Shown here: piece by piece, positions 11,718-20,644 of the stretch
Position numbering within the stretch: the stretch's first letter is position 1
How the letters are laid out: every line of letters begins with the position of its first letter
From: Anoxybacillus pushchinoensis
Lineage (GTDB): Bacteria; Bacillota; Bacilli; Bacillales; Anoxybacillaceae
Reading direction: 5' to 3'
Length of the DNA: 46,789 nucleotides
Assembly: GCF_900111795.1 (NCBI RefSeq)
Contig: NZ_FOJQ01000016.1
Span: forward strand, 1-46,789
Made by a program: the position numbers and the translations under genes
The notes under the pieces: generated by a model
Told to the model about the DNA's origin: nothing
Seen by the model: the letters and a program-made list of their open reading frames with translations, nothing else
The model's database searches: none

Positions 11718-11771
11718 TCAACCACTCCTCTTATTTTTTTTCATCGCGCAATCGCTTGCGCTTTTTCTCAC
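11718..11771 (-). CDS. Possible 17-residue leader ORF before nplT
   Basis: A GTG start at 11771 follows an excellent AGGAGG at 5 bases. The ORF encodes about 17 residues (MRKSASDCAMKKNKRSG) and stops 3 bases before the nplT ATG. The nplT ribosome binding site lies in its last codons, which would allow translational coupling. It also contains the hairpin GCGCAA-GCGA-TTGCGC. There is no homology evidence, so it may be chance. Confidence 0.3.
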   Translation of the reverse strand: MRKSASDCAMKKNKRSG

Positions 11772-11804
11772 ATGCGCCTCCTCTTCTTATTGAACGGTGC
11801 ACGG

Positions 11805-11835
11805 AAGCGTAAACAATGTTTATGTCAAGCGTAAA
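11805..11835. promoter_or_regulatory. Direct repeats and cre-like site upstream of nplT
   Basis: AAGCGTAAA occurs at 11805-11813 and again at 11827-11835, exactly 22 bp (two helical turns) apart. The first copy is part of CGGAAGCGTAAACA, which fits a CcpA/LacI-type operator except for the first base. A TTGACA -35 candidate for nplT lies on the minus strand at 11821-11826, between the repeats. No good -10 was found. Regulation by CcpA or the nearby LacI-type protein is an inference. Confidence 0.45.
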
Positions 11836-11887
11836 ATGAAACGAATAAAAAAGTCAACATTCATTCAAAAAAAGATAAAAAAAATAG

Positions 11888-11915
11888 TTGTCAAAACGGA
11901 AAATGATTGTATAAT
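11888..11915 (+). promoter_or_regulatory. Promoter of the mdxEFG operon
   Basis: TTGTCA (11888-11893) and TATAAT (11910-11915) are 16 bp apart. The predicted transcription start lies just before the first operator at 11930. Confidence 0.75.
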
Positions 11916-11929
11916 AAAGATAAAGATTG

Positions 11930-11943
11930 TGCAATCGTTTTCA
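11930..11943 (+). promoter_or_regulatory. CcpA cre / LacI-type operator 1
   Basis: TGCAATCGTTTTCA matches the cre pattern TGNAANCGNTNNCA at every fixed position. It sits just downstream of the -10 box, where binding would block initiation or elongation. It could be bound by CcpA, by the LacI-type regulator at 19505, or by both. Confidence 0.7.
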
Positions 11944-11956
11944 CAAAACGACGTAG

Positions 11957-11970
11957 TGAAAGCGTTTGTA
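11957..11970 (+). promoter_or_regulatory. CcpA cre / LacI-type operator 2
   Basis: TGAAAGCGTTTGTA matches the cre pattern except for one position near the end. It lies 27 bp downstream of operator 1 and before the mdxE ribosome binding site. Confidence 0.6.
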
Positions 11971-11996
11971 TATGTTTGAAAACAGGAGGGGTCGAA

Positions 11997-13289
11997 ATGA
12001 AAAAAACGGTATCTATTTTTTCATCGCTTGCATTGCTTGCAGGTGTCATGGCAGGTTGTGGTCCACAAGATGAGGCAAAACCAGCGGAAAACGAAAATGA
12101 AGGTAAAACAGAAGTAACGGAAGAAGGCATGCCGCCGAAACCGGAAAAGCTTGTCGTTTGGGAAGACGTGGATCGCGGTGTAGCGTTAGAGCCAGCAATT
12201 AAAGCATTCGAAGAAAAGTATGGCATTAAAGTAGAGTACAAAGAAGTTGAAATGGCGACAAAACAGCGCGATCAACTTCGTTTGGATGGCCCAGCAGGAA
12301 CAGGTCCTGACGTTATTACTGTTCCACACGACCAAATCGGTCAGCTCGTTACAGAAGGATTAATTCGTGAAATTCAAGTCGACCAAGCTGTATTAGATAC
12401 GTTTACAGAATCTTCTATCGCTGCGCAAATGTATGACGGAAAATTGTATGGACTTCCAAAAGCGGTCGAAACACCTGTGTTCATCTACAATAAAAAGTTG
12501 ATGGACAAAGCGCCAGAGACGATGGATGAGCTATATCAGTTCTCAAAAGAGTTTACAAAAGGCGACCAATACGGTTTCTTAGCGCTTTGGGATAACTTCT
12601 ATTTTGCGCACGGCGTCATTGCTGGTATGGGCGGCTACGTATTTAAAAACAACAACGGTGCGTTAGATCGCAATGACATCGGTTTAAATAACGAAGGTGC
12701 AGTAAAAGGGACAGAATACATTCAACAATGGTATAAAGAATTGTTCCCGAAAGGTATTATCGGTGAAAACGGCGGTTCAGCGATGGACGGTTTATTCAAC
12801 GAAGGAAAAGCGGCATCTGTCATGAACGGTCCGTGGGCGTTCCAAGGTATGCGTGATGCAGGTGTCGATATCGGAGTGGCGCCAATGCCAAAATTGCCAA
12901 ACGGCGAGCCTGTGAAAACATTTATGGGTGTAAAAGGATGGCACGTATCATCGTTCTCGAAACATCCTGAATGGGCAACAAAATTAATTGAGTTTATTAC
13001 AAACGAAGAAAATGCGAAAAAACGCTTTGAGTTAACGCATGAAATTCCGCCAGTAAAATCGCTCATTGACGATCCGGTAATCACGGAAGACGAAGGAGCG
13101 AAAGCAGTCGCAATTCAATCTCAATACGCGATTCCAATGCCAAACATTCCAGAAATGGCAGAAGTATGGGGTCCAATGGCGACAGCGCTTCAGCTTGTAG
13201 CGACCCAAAAAGCAGAGCCAAAACAAGCGCTTGATGAAGCTGTAAAAACAATTAAGACGAACATTGAAACAAATCATCCAAGCAACTAA
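11997..13289 (+). CDS. mdxE: Maltodextrin-binding lipoprotein of ABC transporter (MdxE/MalE)
   Basis: This 430-residue extracellular solute-binding protein is anchored to the membrane as a lipoprotein. The signal peptide MKKTVSIFSSLALLAGVMAG ends at a lipobox with Cys (VMAGC). An acidic linker follows, then a MalE-type fold with LVVWEDVDRG, GPDVITVPHDQIGQL, YGLPKAVETPVFIYNK and VMNGPWAFQGMRDAG. The start at 11997 follows a perfect AGGAGGGG; upstream in-frame codons belong to the promoter region. It is the first gene of the transporter operon. The ATPase (MsmX-like) is not encoded here, as is usual in Bacilli. Confidence 0.92.
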   Translation: MKKTVSIFSSLALLAGVMAGCGPQDEAKPAENENEGKTEVTEEGMPPKPEKLVVWEDVDRGVALEPAIKAFEEKYGIKVEYKEVEMATKQRDQLRLDGPAGTGPDVITVPHDQIGQLVTEGLIREIQVDQAVLDTFTESSIAAQMYDGKLYGLPKAVETPVFIYNKKLMDKAPETMDELYQFSKEFTKGDQYGFLALWDNFYFAHGVIAGMGGYVFKNNNGALDRNDIGLNNEGAVKGTEYIQQWYKELFPKGIIGENGGSAMDGLFNEGKAASVMNGPWAFQGMRDAGVDIGVAPMPKLPNGEPVKTFMGVKGWHVSSFSKHPEWATKLIEFITNEENAKKRFELTHEIPPVKSLIDDPVITEDEGAKAVAIQSQYAIPMPNIPEMAEVWGPMATALQLVATQKAEPKQALDEAVKTIKTNIETNHPSN

Positions 13290-13296
13290 GAAACGA

Positions 13297-13323
13297 GCGG
13301 TACCTCTCTTGTAGAGGTACTGC
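13297..13323 (+). other. Intercistronic hairpin between mdxE and mdxF
   Basis: An 11-bp stem, GCGGTACCTCT with AGAGGTACTGC, closes a CTTGT loop. There is no real T tract after it. It most likely stabilises the mdxE message or partly terminates transcription, giving more binding protein than permease. That role is an inference. Confidence 0.6.
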
Positions 13324-13401
13324 TTCAACTTTCTATCGTTTGTTTATTCATTCACAATGCAGGTGGGCTCCTCGCAATTGGTCAGAAAGGAGACAAAATC
13401 A

Positions 13402-14685
13402 ATGGAAACACCAATGTATCAATCGAATCATCGGAAAGTGGCTCTCGGTTTATCCATTATTCCGGGATTTGGTCAATTGTATAATCGTCAATACGTGAAA
13501 GGTATTTCATTTTTTATTTTAGCTGCGTCTTTTCTTATCGTGTTTAAAGATTTGTTAAATATGGGATGGTGGGGGTTATTTACGCTCGGTGAAGTTGTTG
13601 GACGAGACCATTCTATTTTCTTGCTTGTTGAAGGAATTTTAGCTGTTATCGTATCTGTTTTTGGGTTAGGATTTTACGCATTCAATTTACGCGATGCCTA
13701 TAAAAACGGGCAAAAGCGTGACTTAGGTTTGAAAATTAGCTCGCTGCGCGAGCAATATCGTGCGCTCGTTGACAACGGCTTTCCATATTTAATGATTTCA
13801 CCAGGATTTCTTTTACTTGTGTTTGTCGTTATTTTCCCGCTTATTTTCGTCGTCTTATTGGCGTTTACAAACTATGACTTATATCATTCACCGCCAGCGA
13901 AACTTGTTGACTGGGTTGGGTTTCAAAACTTCATTGACTTAGTGAAGCTCGATCTTTGGCGGAAAACGTTTATTAACGTCCTCGCATGGACGATCGTTTG
14001 GACGTTTGGGGCAACAACGTTACAAATTGCGCTCGGTATTTTCTTAGCGATTATTGTGAACCAAAAAGATTTAAAAGGAAAAGCGATCATTCGGACCATT
14101 TTCATTTTACCTTGGGCAGTTCCAGCGTTTGTAACGATTCTCGTTTTCTCAGGTATGTTTAACGAATCGTTCGGAGTGATTAATAAAACGATTTTGGCGT
14201 CGTTAGGCATCGGACCGATTGAATGGATGACCGATCCGTTTTGGACGAAAGTGGCATTAATTCTCATTCAAACGTGGCTCGGCTTCCCGTTCGTCTTTGC
14301 GATGACAACGGGGGTATTGCAAGCTATTCCGAATGAATTGTATGAAGCGGCGACAGTAGATGGAGCTTCAAGCTGGCAAAAGTTTACGAAAATTACGCTG
14401 CCACTTGTGCTATATGCAACAGCGCCAATTTTAATTACGCAATATACGTTTAACTTCAACAACTTTACCATCATTTACTTATTTAATGGTGGTGGCCCTG
14501 CAGTATCTGGGCAAAATGCTGGTGCGACAGACATTTTAATTTCGTGGATTTATCGTTTAACGATGACGTCTGCGCAATATTCGAAAGCAGCTGCCATTAC
14601 GTTACTTCTTTCCCTCGTTGTCGTATCAGTAGCGCTATGGCAATTTAGAAGAACAAAATCATTTAAAGAAGAGGATATGATGTAA
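13402..14685 (+). CDS. mdxF: Maltodextrin ABC transporter permease MdxF
   Basis: This 427-residue permease has an N-terminal extension with extra membrane segments (IPGFGQLYNRQYVKG, then about three helices) before the BPD_transp_1 domain, as in B. subtilis MdxF and other MalF proteins. The EAA loop that contacts the ATPase is EAATVDGASSWQKF. The start at 13402 is set by AAAGGAG 9 bases upstream. It ends one base before mdxG. It forms the membrane channel for maltodextrin with MdxG. Confidence 0.92.
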   Translation: METPMYQSNHRKVALGLSIIPGFGQLYNRQYVKGISFFILAASFLIVFKDLLNMGWWGLFTLGEVVGRDHSIFLLVEGILAVIVSVFGLGFYAFNLRDAYKNGQKRDLGLKISSLREQYRALVDNGFPYLMISPGFLLLVFVVIFPLIFVVLLAFTNYDLYHSPPAKLVDWVGFQNFIDLVKLDLWRKTFINVLAWTIVWTFGATTLQIALGIFLAIIVNQKDLKGKAIIRTIFILPWAVPAFVTILVFSGMFNESFGVINKTILASLGIGPIEWMTDPFWTKVALILIQTWLGFPFVFAMTTGVLQAIPNELYEAATVDGASSWQKFTKITLPLVLYATAPILITQYTFNFNNFTIIYLFNGGGPAVSGQNAGATDILISWIYRLTMTSAQYSKAAAITLLLSLVVVSVALWQFRRTKSFKEEDMM

Positions 14686-14686
14686 T

Positions 14687-15529
14687 ATGGATATGAAAAG
14701 ACAAAAACTCATTCGGTTGACGTTATCGTATGCCGTTATTTTGGTGATGACGATCATTATCGTCTATCCGCTTCTTTGGGTCGTTGGCTCGTCATTTAAT
14801 CCGGGACAAAGCTTATCTGGGTCAAAAATGATTCCAGACAACGCCACGCTAGCGCACTATAAAAAATTGTTCGATACATCGCAAAGCGATTATTTGACTT
14901 GGTATTGGAACTCGTTAAAAGTTTCGACGTTGACGATGATTTTTTCCGTTATTTTAGTAAGTTTAACGGCGTATTCGTTTTCCCGTTACCGCTTCGTCGG
15001 GCGTCAAAACGGATTGATGACGTTTTTAATTTTGCAGATGATCCCAAACTTTGCAGCGCTCATTGCTATCTTCATTTTGGCGCTTTTAACAGGATTAGTT
15101 GATACGCATTTAGGGTTAATTCTCGTATACGTCGGTGGAGCCATTCCGATGAATACGTGGCTGATGAAAGGATATTTAGATACGATTCCGAAAGAGCTTG
15201 ACGAATCGGCGAAAATTGACGGAGCGGGGCATTTGCGCATTTTCTTCCAAATCGTTTTGCCGCTTGCGAAACCAATTATTGCGGTTGTGGCGCTCTTTAC
15301 GTTTATCGGTCCGTTTGGCGATTTCATTTTAGCGAGCGTGTTGCTTCGCAGCAAAGAAAAGTATACGCTTGCGGTCGGATTGTACGATTTAGTTGCAAAG
15401 CAGTTTGGTAGTGAATTTACGACGTTTGCGGCAGGTTCTGTATTAATAGCCGTGCCAATCGCCATTCTCTTCCTTTCATTCCAAAAGTATTTCGTTTCTG
15501 GCTTAACGGCAGGTGGAACAAAAGGATGA
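14687..15529 (+). CDS. mdxG: Maltodextrin ABC transporter permease MdxG
   Basis: This 280-residue MalG-type permease has six predicted membrane helices. The first is the hydrophobic stretch after MKRQKLIRL. The EAA loop is DESAKIDGAGHLRIFFQ, and the C-terminus (FVSGLTAGGTKG) is typical of MalG. It starts one base after mdxF stops. ATG 14687 and ATG 14693 are both possible; the AGAGGAT site inside mdxF would serve either. It pairs with MdxF. Confidence 0.92.
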   Translation: MDMKRQKLIRLTLSYAVILVMTIIIVYPLLWVVGSSFNPGQSLSGSKMIPDNATLAHYKKLFDTSQSDYLTWYWNSLKVSTLTMIFSVILVSLTAYSFSRYRFVGRQNGLMTFLILQMIPNFAALIAIFILALLTGLVDTHLGLILVYVGGAIPMNTWLMKGYLDTIPKELDESAKIDGAGHLRIFFQIVLPLAKPIIAVVALFTFIGPFGDFILASVLLRSKEKYTLAVGLYDLVAKQFGSEFTTFAAGSVLIAVPIAILFLSFQKYFVSGLTAGGTKG

Positions 15530-15534
15530 GAAAC

Positions 15535-15567
15535 GAAAGGAAAGAATCGTTTAGGTTCTTTCCTTTC
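15535..15567 (+). terminator. Weak hairpin/terminator after mdxG
   Basis: A 12-bp stem, GAAAGGAAAGAA / TTCTTTCCTTTC, encloses a 9-base loop. The following sequence is only mildly T-rich, so read-through into the amylase gene is likely. Confidence 0.5.
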
Positions 15568-15624
15568 TTACTATTTCGAGATATATTAACATAAGAAGCT
15601 TGGAATGAATAGGAGTGGAATGGA

Positions 15625-17142
15625 ATGAAAAACGTATGGCGTATATGTCTAGCTATCATATTATTGTTTTCCTTTGCTTTGCCGGCAAGCGCAAAAACAG
15701 AGCGCACATGGCAAGATGAACGTATTTATTTTATTATGGTTGACCGCTTTAATAATGGGAATCCGAAAAATGACTACGACGTCGATGTGCACGACCCGAA
15801 AGCGTATCACGGTGGCGACTTGCAAGGGGTTATTGACAAGCTCGATTACATAAAGGACATGGGCTTTACAGCTATTTGGCTTACCCCCATTTTTGCGAAC
15901 GAAAAAGGCGGCTACCACGGCTATTGGATTGAAGATTTTTATAAAGTGGAAGAACATTTTGGTACGCTCGATGATTTCAAACGGCTTGTAAAAGAAGCGC
16001 ATAAGCGCGATATGAAAGTCATTTTAGATTTCGTTGTCAATCATACAGGCTACAACCACCCGTGGCTGAATGATCCTTCAAAAAAAGATTGGTTTCATGA
16101 GAAAAAAGACATTTTCAATTGGGCCGATCAACAGGAAGTTGAAAACGGCTGGCTGTTTGGCCTTCCAGATTTAGCGCAAGAAAATCCGGAAGTAAAAGCG
16201 TATTTATTTGACGTGGCGAAATGGTGGATTCAAGAAACGGATATTGACGGATATCGCTTAGATACGGTTAAACATGTACCGAAATGGTTTTGGGAAGAGT
16301 TTGCAAAAGAAGTGAAGTCCGTGAAGGAAGACTTTTTTTTGCTTGGTGAAGTATGGCACGATGATCCGCGTTACGTAGCGCAATATGGGAAGCTTGGCAT
16401 CGATGCGTTAATTGATTTTCCATTTTATAAAGAAGCATCAACCATTTTTTCAAACATCGATCAATCGCTCGAACCGCTGTATAACGTTTGGAAGCGCAAC
16501 GTGGCGTTTTACGACGACCCGTATTTGCTCGGAACATTTTTAGATAATCATGATACCGTTCGCTTTACTCGCTTAGCGTTACAAAATCGCATCAATCCGG
16601 TGACGCGCTTAAAGCTTGGCTTAACGTATTTGTTTAGCGCCCCGGGCATTCCGATTATGTATTACGGAACGGAAATCGCGCTTGATGGCGGAGAAGATCC
16701 GGATAATCGACGTTTAATGAATTTCCGCACGGATAAAGAGTTAATTGACTATGTGACAAAGCTCGGTGAATTGCGTGAAAAATTGCCGTCGCTTCGCCGC
16801 GGTGATTTTGAATTGTTGTATGAACAAGGCGGAATGGCTGTGTTTAAACGGACGTATGAAGAGGAAACAACGCTCATCGCCATTAACAACACGTCAAAAA
16901 CGCAAAAAGTGACGTTCACTGACGAACTAGAACAAGGAAAAGAGTTGCGCGGCTTGCTTGCTGGCGATTTAGTCCGAAGCAAAGATGGCAAGTATGATAT
17001 CATTTTAGATCGCGAAACAGCAGAAATTTACGTGTTGGCGCCAAAAACAGGATTAAACATTCCGTTTATTGCGGCGCTTGTAGCGGTGTATGCTTCTTTT
17101 GGACTGTTTTTATATTTAGCGCGAAAACGGAAGAGATCATAA
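15625..17142 (+). CDS. Secreted, membrane-anchored alpha-amylase (GH13)
   Basis: This enzyme of 505 residues degrades starch outside the cell and feeds the MdxEFG importer. It has an N-terminal signal peptide (about 1-23, cleavage near PASAK). The GH13 regions are DFVVNHTG, GYRLDTVKH (nucleophile Asp), LGEVWHD (acid/base) and FLDNHDT. The fifth conserved region reads LPDLA rather than MPKLN, placing it outside the neopullulanase group. The C-terminus has a hydrophobic segment (about FIAALVAVYASFGLFLYLA) followed by RKRKRS, so the enzyme is probably anchored in the membrane. The length matches alpha-amylases I recall from Anoxybacillus. AGGAG lies 9 bases before the ATG. Confidence 0.92.
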   Translation: MKNVWRICLAIILLFSFALPASAKTERTWQDERIYFIMVDRFNNGNPKNDYDVDVHDPKAYHGGDLQGVIDKLDYIKDMGFTAIWLTPIFANEKGGYHGYWIEDFYKVEEHFGTLDDFKRLVKEAHKRDMKVILDFVVNHTGYNHPWLNDPSKKDWFHEKKDIFNWADQQEVENGWLFGLPDLAQENPEVKAYLFDVAKWWIQETDIDGYRLDTVKHVPKWFWEEFAKEVKSVKEDFFLLGEVWHDDPRYVAQYGKLGIDALIDFPFYKEASTIFSNIDQSLEPLYNVWKRNVAFYDDPYLLGTFLDNHDTVRFTRLALQNRINPVTRLKLGLTYLFSAPGIPIMYYGTEIALDGGEDPDNRRLMNFRTDKELIDYVTKLGELREKLPSLRRGDFELLYEQGGMAVFKRTYEEETTLIAINNTSKTQKVTFTDELEQGKELRGLLAGDLVRSKDGKYDIILDRETAEIYVLAPKTGLNIPFIAALVAVYASFGLFLYLARKRKRS

Positions 17143-17160
17143 CGATAGGGGGCGGCATGT

Positions 17161-19488
17161 ATGCTAGAGGAGACGAGCTTTGCGATTCGGCCGACAAATG
17201 GGACGAATGAAATAGATGTGTGGCAATCGGTTGGCGATGTGCAAAAAATTGAAGAAAAAAAGCAAATCGTTTCATTTACGTGCGAGAGGGCATCGGGTAA
17301 AATTCATTTTTACCGCGACGATATCGTTCGGATCACGATCGATCCATTTGCTCAAAAGTACGCTTCCGTTAGTCCAGCGGTCGTGGCAGCGCCAGAGAAA
17401 GTGGCGATGCATGTGCAGGAAGTGGAAAATGGTTGGGAGCTGAAGACGAATGCGTTGACGGTCGTGATCGAACGACGCCCGTTTCGTATAACGGTTTACG
17501 ATCGAGAAGGGAAGGTGCTTGTACGCGATGTCGAGCCGGTTCGTTTTCAAGCGAAAGGGCGCATACGTTGTGCGCACACCCTCGCTCCGACCGATGTCGT
17601 GTACGGCTTAGGTGAAAAGACAGGAGTGTTAAATAAACGCGGAGCGGTATGGAAGATGTGGAATACAGATGTGTATGCTCCGCACAATTTAGAAACGGAC
17701 CCGCTGTACCAGTCGCATCCGTATATGATGGTGTTAAAAGACGGACATGCACACGGCGTCTTTTTCGATCATACGTATGAAACGACGTTTGACTTACGGT
17801 ATGAATCGTTTTATACGTTCACGTCAGAAGGCGGTTCCCTCGACTACTACGTGTTTGCCGGCCCGCACCCAAAAGATGTGTTGACGCAATATACGCATCT
17901 TGTTGGACGAATGCCTTTGCCGCCAAAGTGGGCGCTCGGTTATCACCAGTCGCGCTATAGTTATGAAACGGAGCAAGAAGTGCGTGAATTAATTGACACA
18001 TTTCGCAAAAAACATATTCCACTCGATGCGGTATATTTAGATATTCATTATATGGACGAATATCGTGTATTTACGTTCGATCAAAATCGGTTTCCACATC
18101 CGAAATCGCTCGTTCAATATGCGAGTGAACAAGGGGTTCGCATCGTTCCGATCGTTGATCCGGGAGTGAAAGTAGATGCAGAGTACGATACGTATCGCGA
18201 TGGCGTGCAAAAAGATTATTTTTGTAAATATGCAGACGGAACGTTGTTTAAAGGAGACGTTTGGCCGGGGACGAGCGTGTTTCCTGACTTTTTGAAGAAA
18301 AAAGTGCGCAAATGGTGGGGCGAACAACATGCGTTTTACACGAGCATCGGCATTGAAGGCATTTGGAATGATATGAATGAGCCGTCTGTGTTTAACGAAA
18401 CGAAAACGATGGACGATCAAGTCGTTCATGACGGATGGAAAACGCATCGTCAAGTGCATAACATATACGGAATGATGATGACGGAAGCGACGTACAACGG
18501 ATTGAAAAAACAACTGAAAGGGAAGCGTCCGTTTGTGTTAACGCGCGCCGGTTTTTCGGGCATTCACCGATATGCTGCTGTGTGGACAGGAGACAACCGC
18601 AGTTTTTGGGAACATCTTGAACTATCTTTGCCGATGTGTTTAAATTTAGGATTATCTGCCGTTGCATTTTGTGGGGCGGATGTGGGCGGCTTCGCTCATG
18701 ATGCTCATGGGGAATTGCTTGTTCGTTGGACGCAAGTCGGCGCTTTTTTCCCATATTTCCGCAATCATTGTGCGATTGGTTTCGCCCGTCAAGAACCGTG
18801 GGCGTTCGGTGAAACATATGAACAGATGGTGAAGCGATATATTGAGTTGCGCTACGAGTGGCTCCCACATTTGTACACGTTATGTTTTGAAGCATATCAA
18901 ACAGGTGTGCCGATGATGCGTCCGCTCATGTTAGAATATCCGGACGATGCTGAGACGTGGAACATATCAGATCAATTTATGGTCGGCAATGAAGTTATGA
19001 TCGCGCCGGTCATGCGTCCGCATACGTTCCATCGCCTCGTCTATTTTCCGAAAGGGCGTTGGATCGATTATTGGACGAAAGAAAAATTTGAAGGCGGCAG
19101 ACGATATATTGTCGAAGCGCCACTTGATCGGTTGCCGATATTTGTAAAAGAAGGGGCGATGATTGCCCGTGCCGAAGCAAAACAATCGACGTCCATTGCG
19201 GACGAACAGTTGACGTTGTATGTGTATGCGATGGAAGAAGGAACATCATCATATACGTTATACGATGATGACGGCACAACGTTTGCATACGAAAAAGGAG
19301 AGTATGTGAACATGCATATTCGCGCGACGTTTTCGGACGATGCGGTTCATTTTGAGATAGAACGGGAAGGTACGTACAAACCACCTTGGCAATTGCGTGT
19401 CGCATTTGTTGGCGATGTACCGTCTACAATTGTTGTTAATGGAGAACGATGTATCATCGATGAAGCGACAAACACGTTTGTTTTGTAA
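17161..19488 (+). CDS. GH31 alpha-glucosidase
   Basis: This 775-residue cytoplasmic enzyme should release glucose from imported maltodextrins. The GH31 signatures are present: PLPPKWALGYHQSRYSYET at the start of the barrel, the nucleophile region GIWNDMNEPS, and the acid/base region WTGDNRSFWEHL. No signal peptide is seen. It lies 18 bp after the amylase gene and 16 bp before the regulator gene, so the three are probably co-transcribed. An alpha-xylosidase cannot be excluded by motif alone, but the locus points to maltodextrins. Confidence 0.9.
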   Translation: MLEETSFAIRPTNGTNEIDVWQSVGDVQKIEEKKQIVSFTCERASGKIHFYRDDIVRITIDPFAQKYASVSPAVVAAPEKVAMHVQEVENGWELKTNALTVVIERRPFRITVYDREGKVLVRDVEPVRFQAKGRIRCAHTLAPTDVVYGLGEKTGVLNKRGAVWKMWNTDVYAPHNLETDPLYQSHPYMMVLKDGHAHGVFFDHTYETTFDLRYESFYTFTSEGGSLDYYVFAGPHPKDVLTQYTHLVGRMPLPPKWALGYHQSRYSYETEQEVRELIDTFRKKHIPLDAVYLDIHYMDEYRVFTFDQNRFPHPKSLVQYASEQGVRIVPIVDPGVKVDAEYDTYRDGVQKDYFCKYADGTLFKGDVWPGTSVFPDFLKKKVRKWWGEQHAFYTSIGIEGIWNDMNEPSVFNETKTMDDQVVHDGWKTHRQVHNIYGMMMTEATYNGLKKQLKGKRPFVLTRAGFSGIHRYAAVWTGDNRSFWEHLELSLPMCLNLGLSAVAFCGADVGGFAHDAHGELLVRWTQVGAFFPYFRNHCAIGFARQEPWAFGETYEQMVKRYIELRYEWLPHLYTLCFEAYQTGVPMMRPLMLEYPDDAETWNISDQFMVGNEVMIAPVMRPHTFHRLVYFPKGRWIDYWTKEKFEGGRRYIVEAPLDRLPIFVKEGAMIARAEAKQSTSIADEQLTLYVYAMEEGTSSYTLYDDDGTTFAYEKGEYVNMHIRATFSDDAVHFEIEREGTYKPPWQLRVAFVGDVPSTIVVNGERCIIDEATNTFVL

Positions 19489-19504
19489 GGGATGGGGGAT
19501 TTTT

Positions 19505-20539
19505 ATGACAGTAACGATTAAAGATGTAGCGAAACGAGCGAACGTGGCACCATCGACTGTTTCGCGCGTCATTGCTGACAGTCCGCGCATTAGTGAAAAG
19601 ACGAAGAAAAAAGTGCGCGAAGCGATGAAAGAGCTCGGTTATCATCCGAATTTTATCGCCCGCAGTTTAGCAAATAAATCGACGCAAGTGATCGGCTTAA
19701 TTATGCCAAGCTCAGCCGATAAAGCGTTTCAAAACCCGTTTTTCCCAGAAGTCATTCGCGGCATTAGCAAAGCGGTGCATGATCGACAATATGCGTTGCA
19801 GTTGTCGACAGGGGAGACGGAAGCGGAAATTTATGAAGGCGTCGTCCATATGGTGCAAGGAAAACGCGTCGATGGGGTGATTTTGCTGTATTCGCGCGCG
19901 AACGATAAAATTATGGCGTATTTACAAAAAGAAGACGTGCCGTTTGTCGTCATCGGTAAACCGCATAAAAAAGCGGAGCAAATTACGCACGTGGATAACG
20001 ATAACGTTCGCGCCGCGCGCGAGGCGACGGAATATTTAATTGAGCTCGGTCATGAACGCATCGCTTTTGTCGGAGGAAATGTAAATCTCATCGTGACGAT
20101 GGATCGTTTGCTCGGATATGAAAAAGCATTGAAATCGGCTAGTCTTTCGTATCGAAAAGATTACATCGTGCATGAAGAATTTTTAAAAGAAGGCGGCCAA
20201 GAGGCGATGAAAGAGTTGCTTTCATTGAAAGAACCGCCGACTGCGCTCGTTGTTGCCGACGATTTGATGGCGCTCGGTGTGTTAAATACGCTTGCAGAAA
20301 TGGGGCTAAGGGTACCGGCTGATTTGTCGATCGTGAGCTTTAACAACGTGCTTTTATCAGAAATTTCCCGTCCGCCATTAACATCGGTAGACATTAACAT
20401 TTTCCAGCTCGGCTTTGAAGCAGCAAGAAATTTAATTCAACAAATCGAAAACCCGAATGAGCCAATTAAACGCATCATTATTCCGCATACGCTCGTCAAA
20501 CGGTTTTCGTGCGATTATTACAAAGCACCTTTTGAATAG
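19505..20539 (+). CDS. LacI-family regulator of maltodextrin use (MdxR/MalR-like)
   Basis: This 344-residue repressor has an N-terminal helix-turn-helix (IKDVAKRANVAPSTVSRVI), the hinge helix ARSLANKS, and a periplasmic-binding-protein-like sugar domain (for example HVDNDNVRAAREATEYLIEL). The start at 19505 is where the LacI fold begins, with a GGGGG-rich site upstream; the longer frame overlaps the GH31 gene. It closes the maltodextrin locus and is the best candidate to bind the operators at 11930 and 11957, with a maltodextrin as inducer. The target and ligand are inferred from position. Confidence 0.88.
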   Translation: MTVTIKDVAKRANVAPSTVSRVIADSPRISEKTKKKVREAMKELGYHPNFIARSLANKSTQVIGLIMPSSADKAFQNPFFPEVIRGISKAVHDRQYALQLSTGETEAEIYEGVVHMVQGKRVDGVILLYSRANDKIMAYLQKEDVPFVVIGKPHKKAEQITHVDNDNVRAAREATEYLIELGHERIAFVGGNVNLIVTMDRLLGYEKALKSASLSYRKDYIVHEEFLKEGGQEAMKELLSLKEPPTALVVADDLMALGVLNTLAEMGLRVPADLSIVSFNNVLLSEISRPPLTSVDINIFQLGFEAARNLIQQIENPNEPIKRIIIPHTLVKRFSCDYYKAPFE

Positions 20540-20558
20540 GAAGGTGCTCTTTTTTTTT
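20524..20558 (+). terminator. Terminator of the maltodextrin locus
   Basis: The stem AGCACCTT / AAGGTGCT is followed by T9. The left arm lies inside the last codons of the regulator gene. Confidence 0.92.
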
Positions 20559-20644
20559 TATAAACAGGCTAGGCGAGAAGAAAAAAATGGTGTATTATAT
20601 TCTTAACATTCACGCTCTTTGAAAAAAATATATACGATGAGCAA

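Noticed and set aside
11746-11761. Terminator-like hairpin on the plus strand before mdxE (GCGCAATCGCTTGCGC followed by T5)
   Set aside because: No plus-strand gene ends upstream of it. On the minus strand it lies in the nplT leader, so I recorded it there rather than as a terminator.
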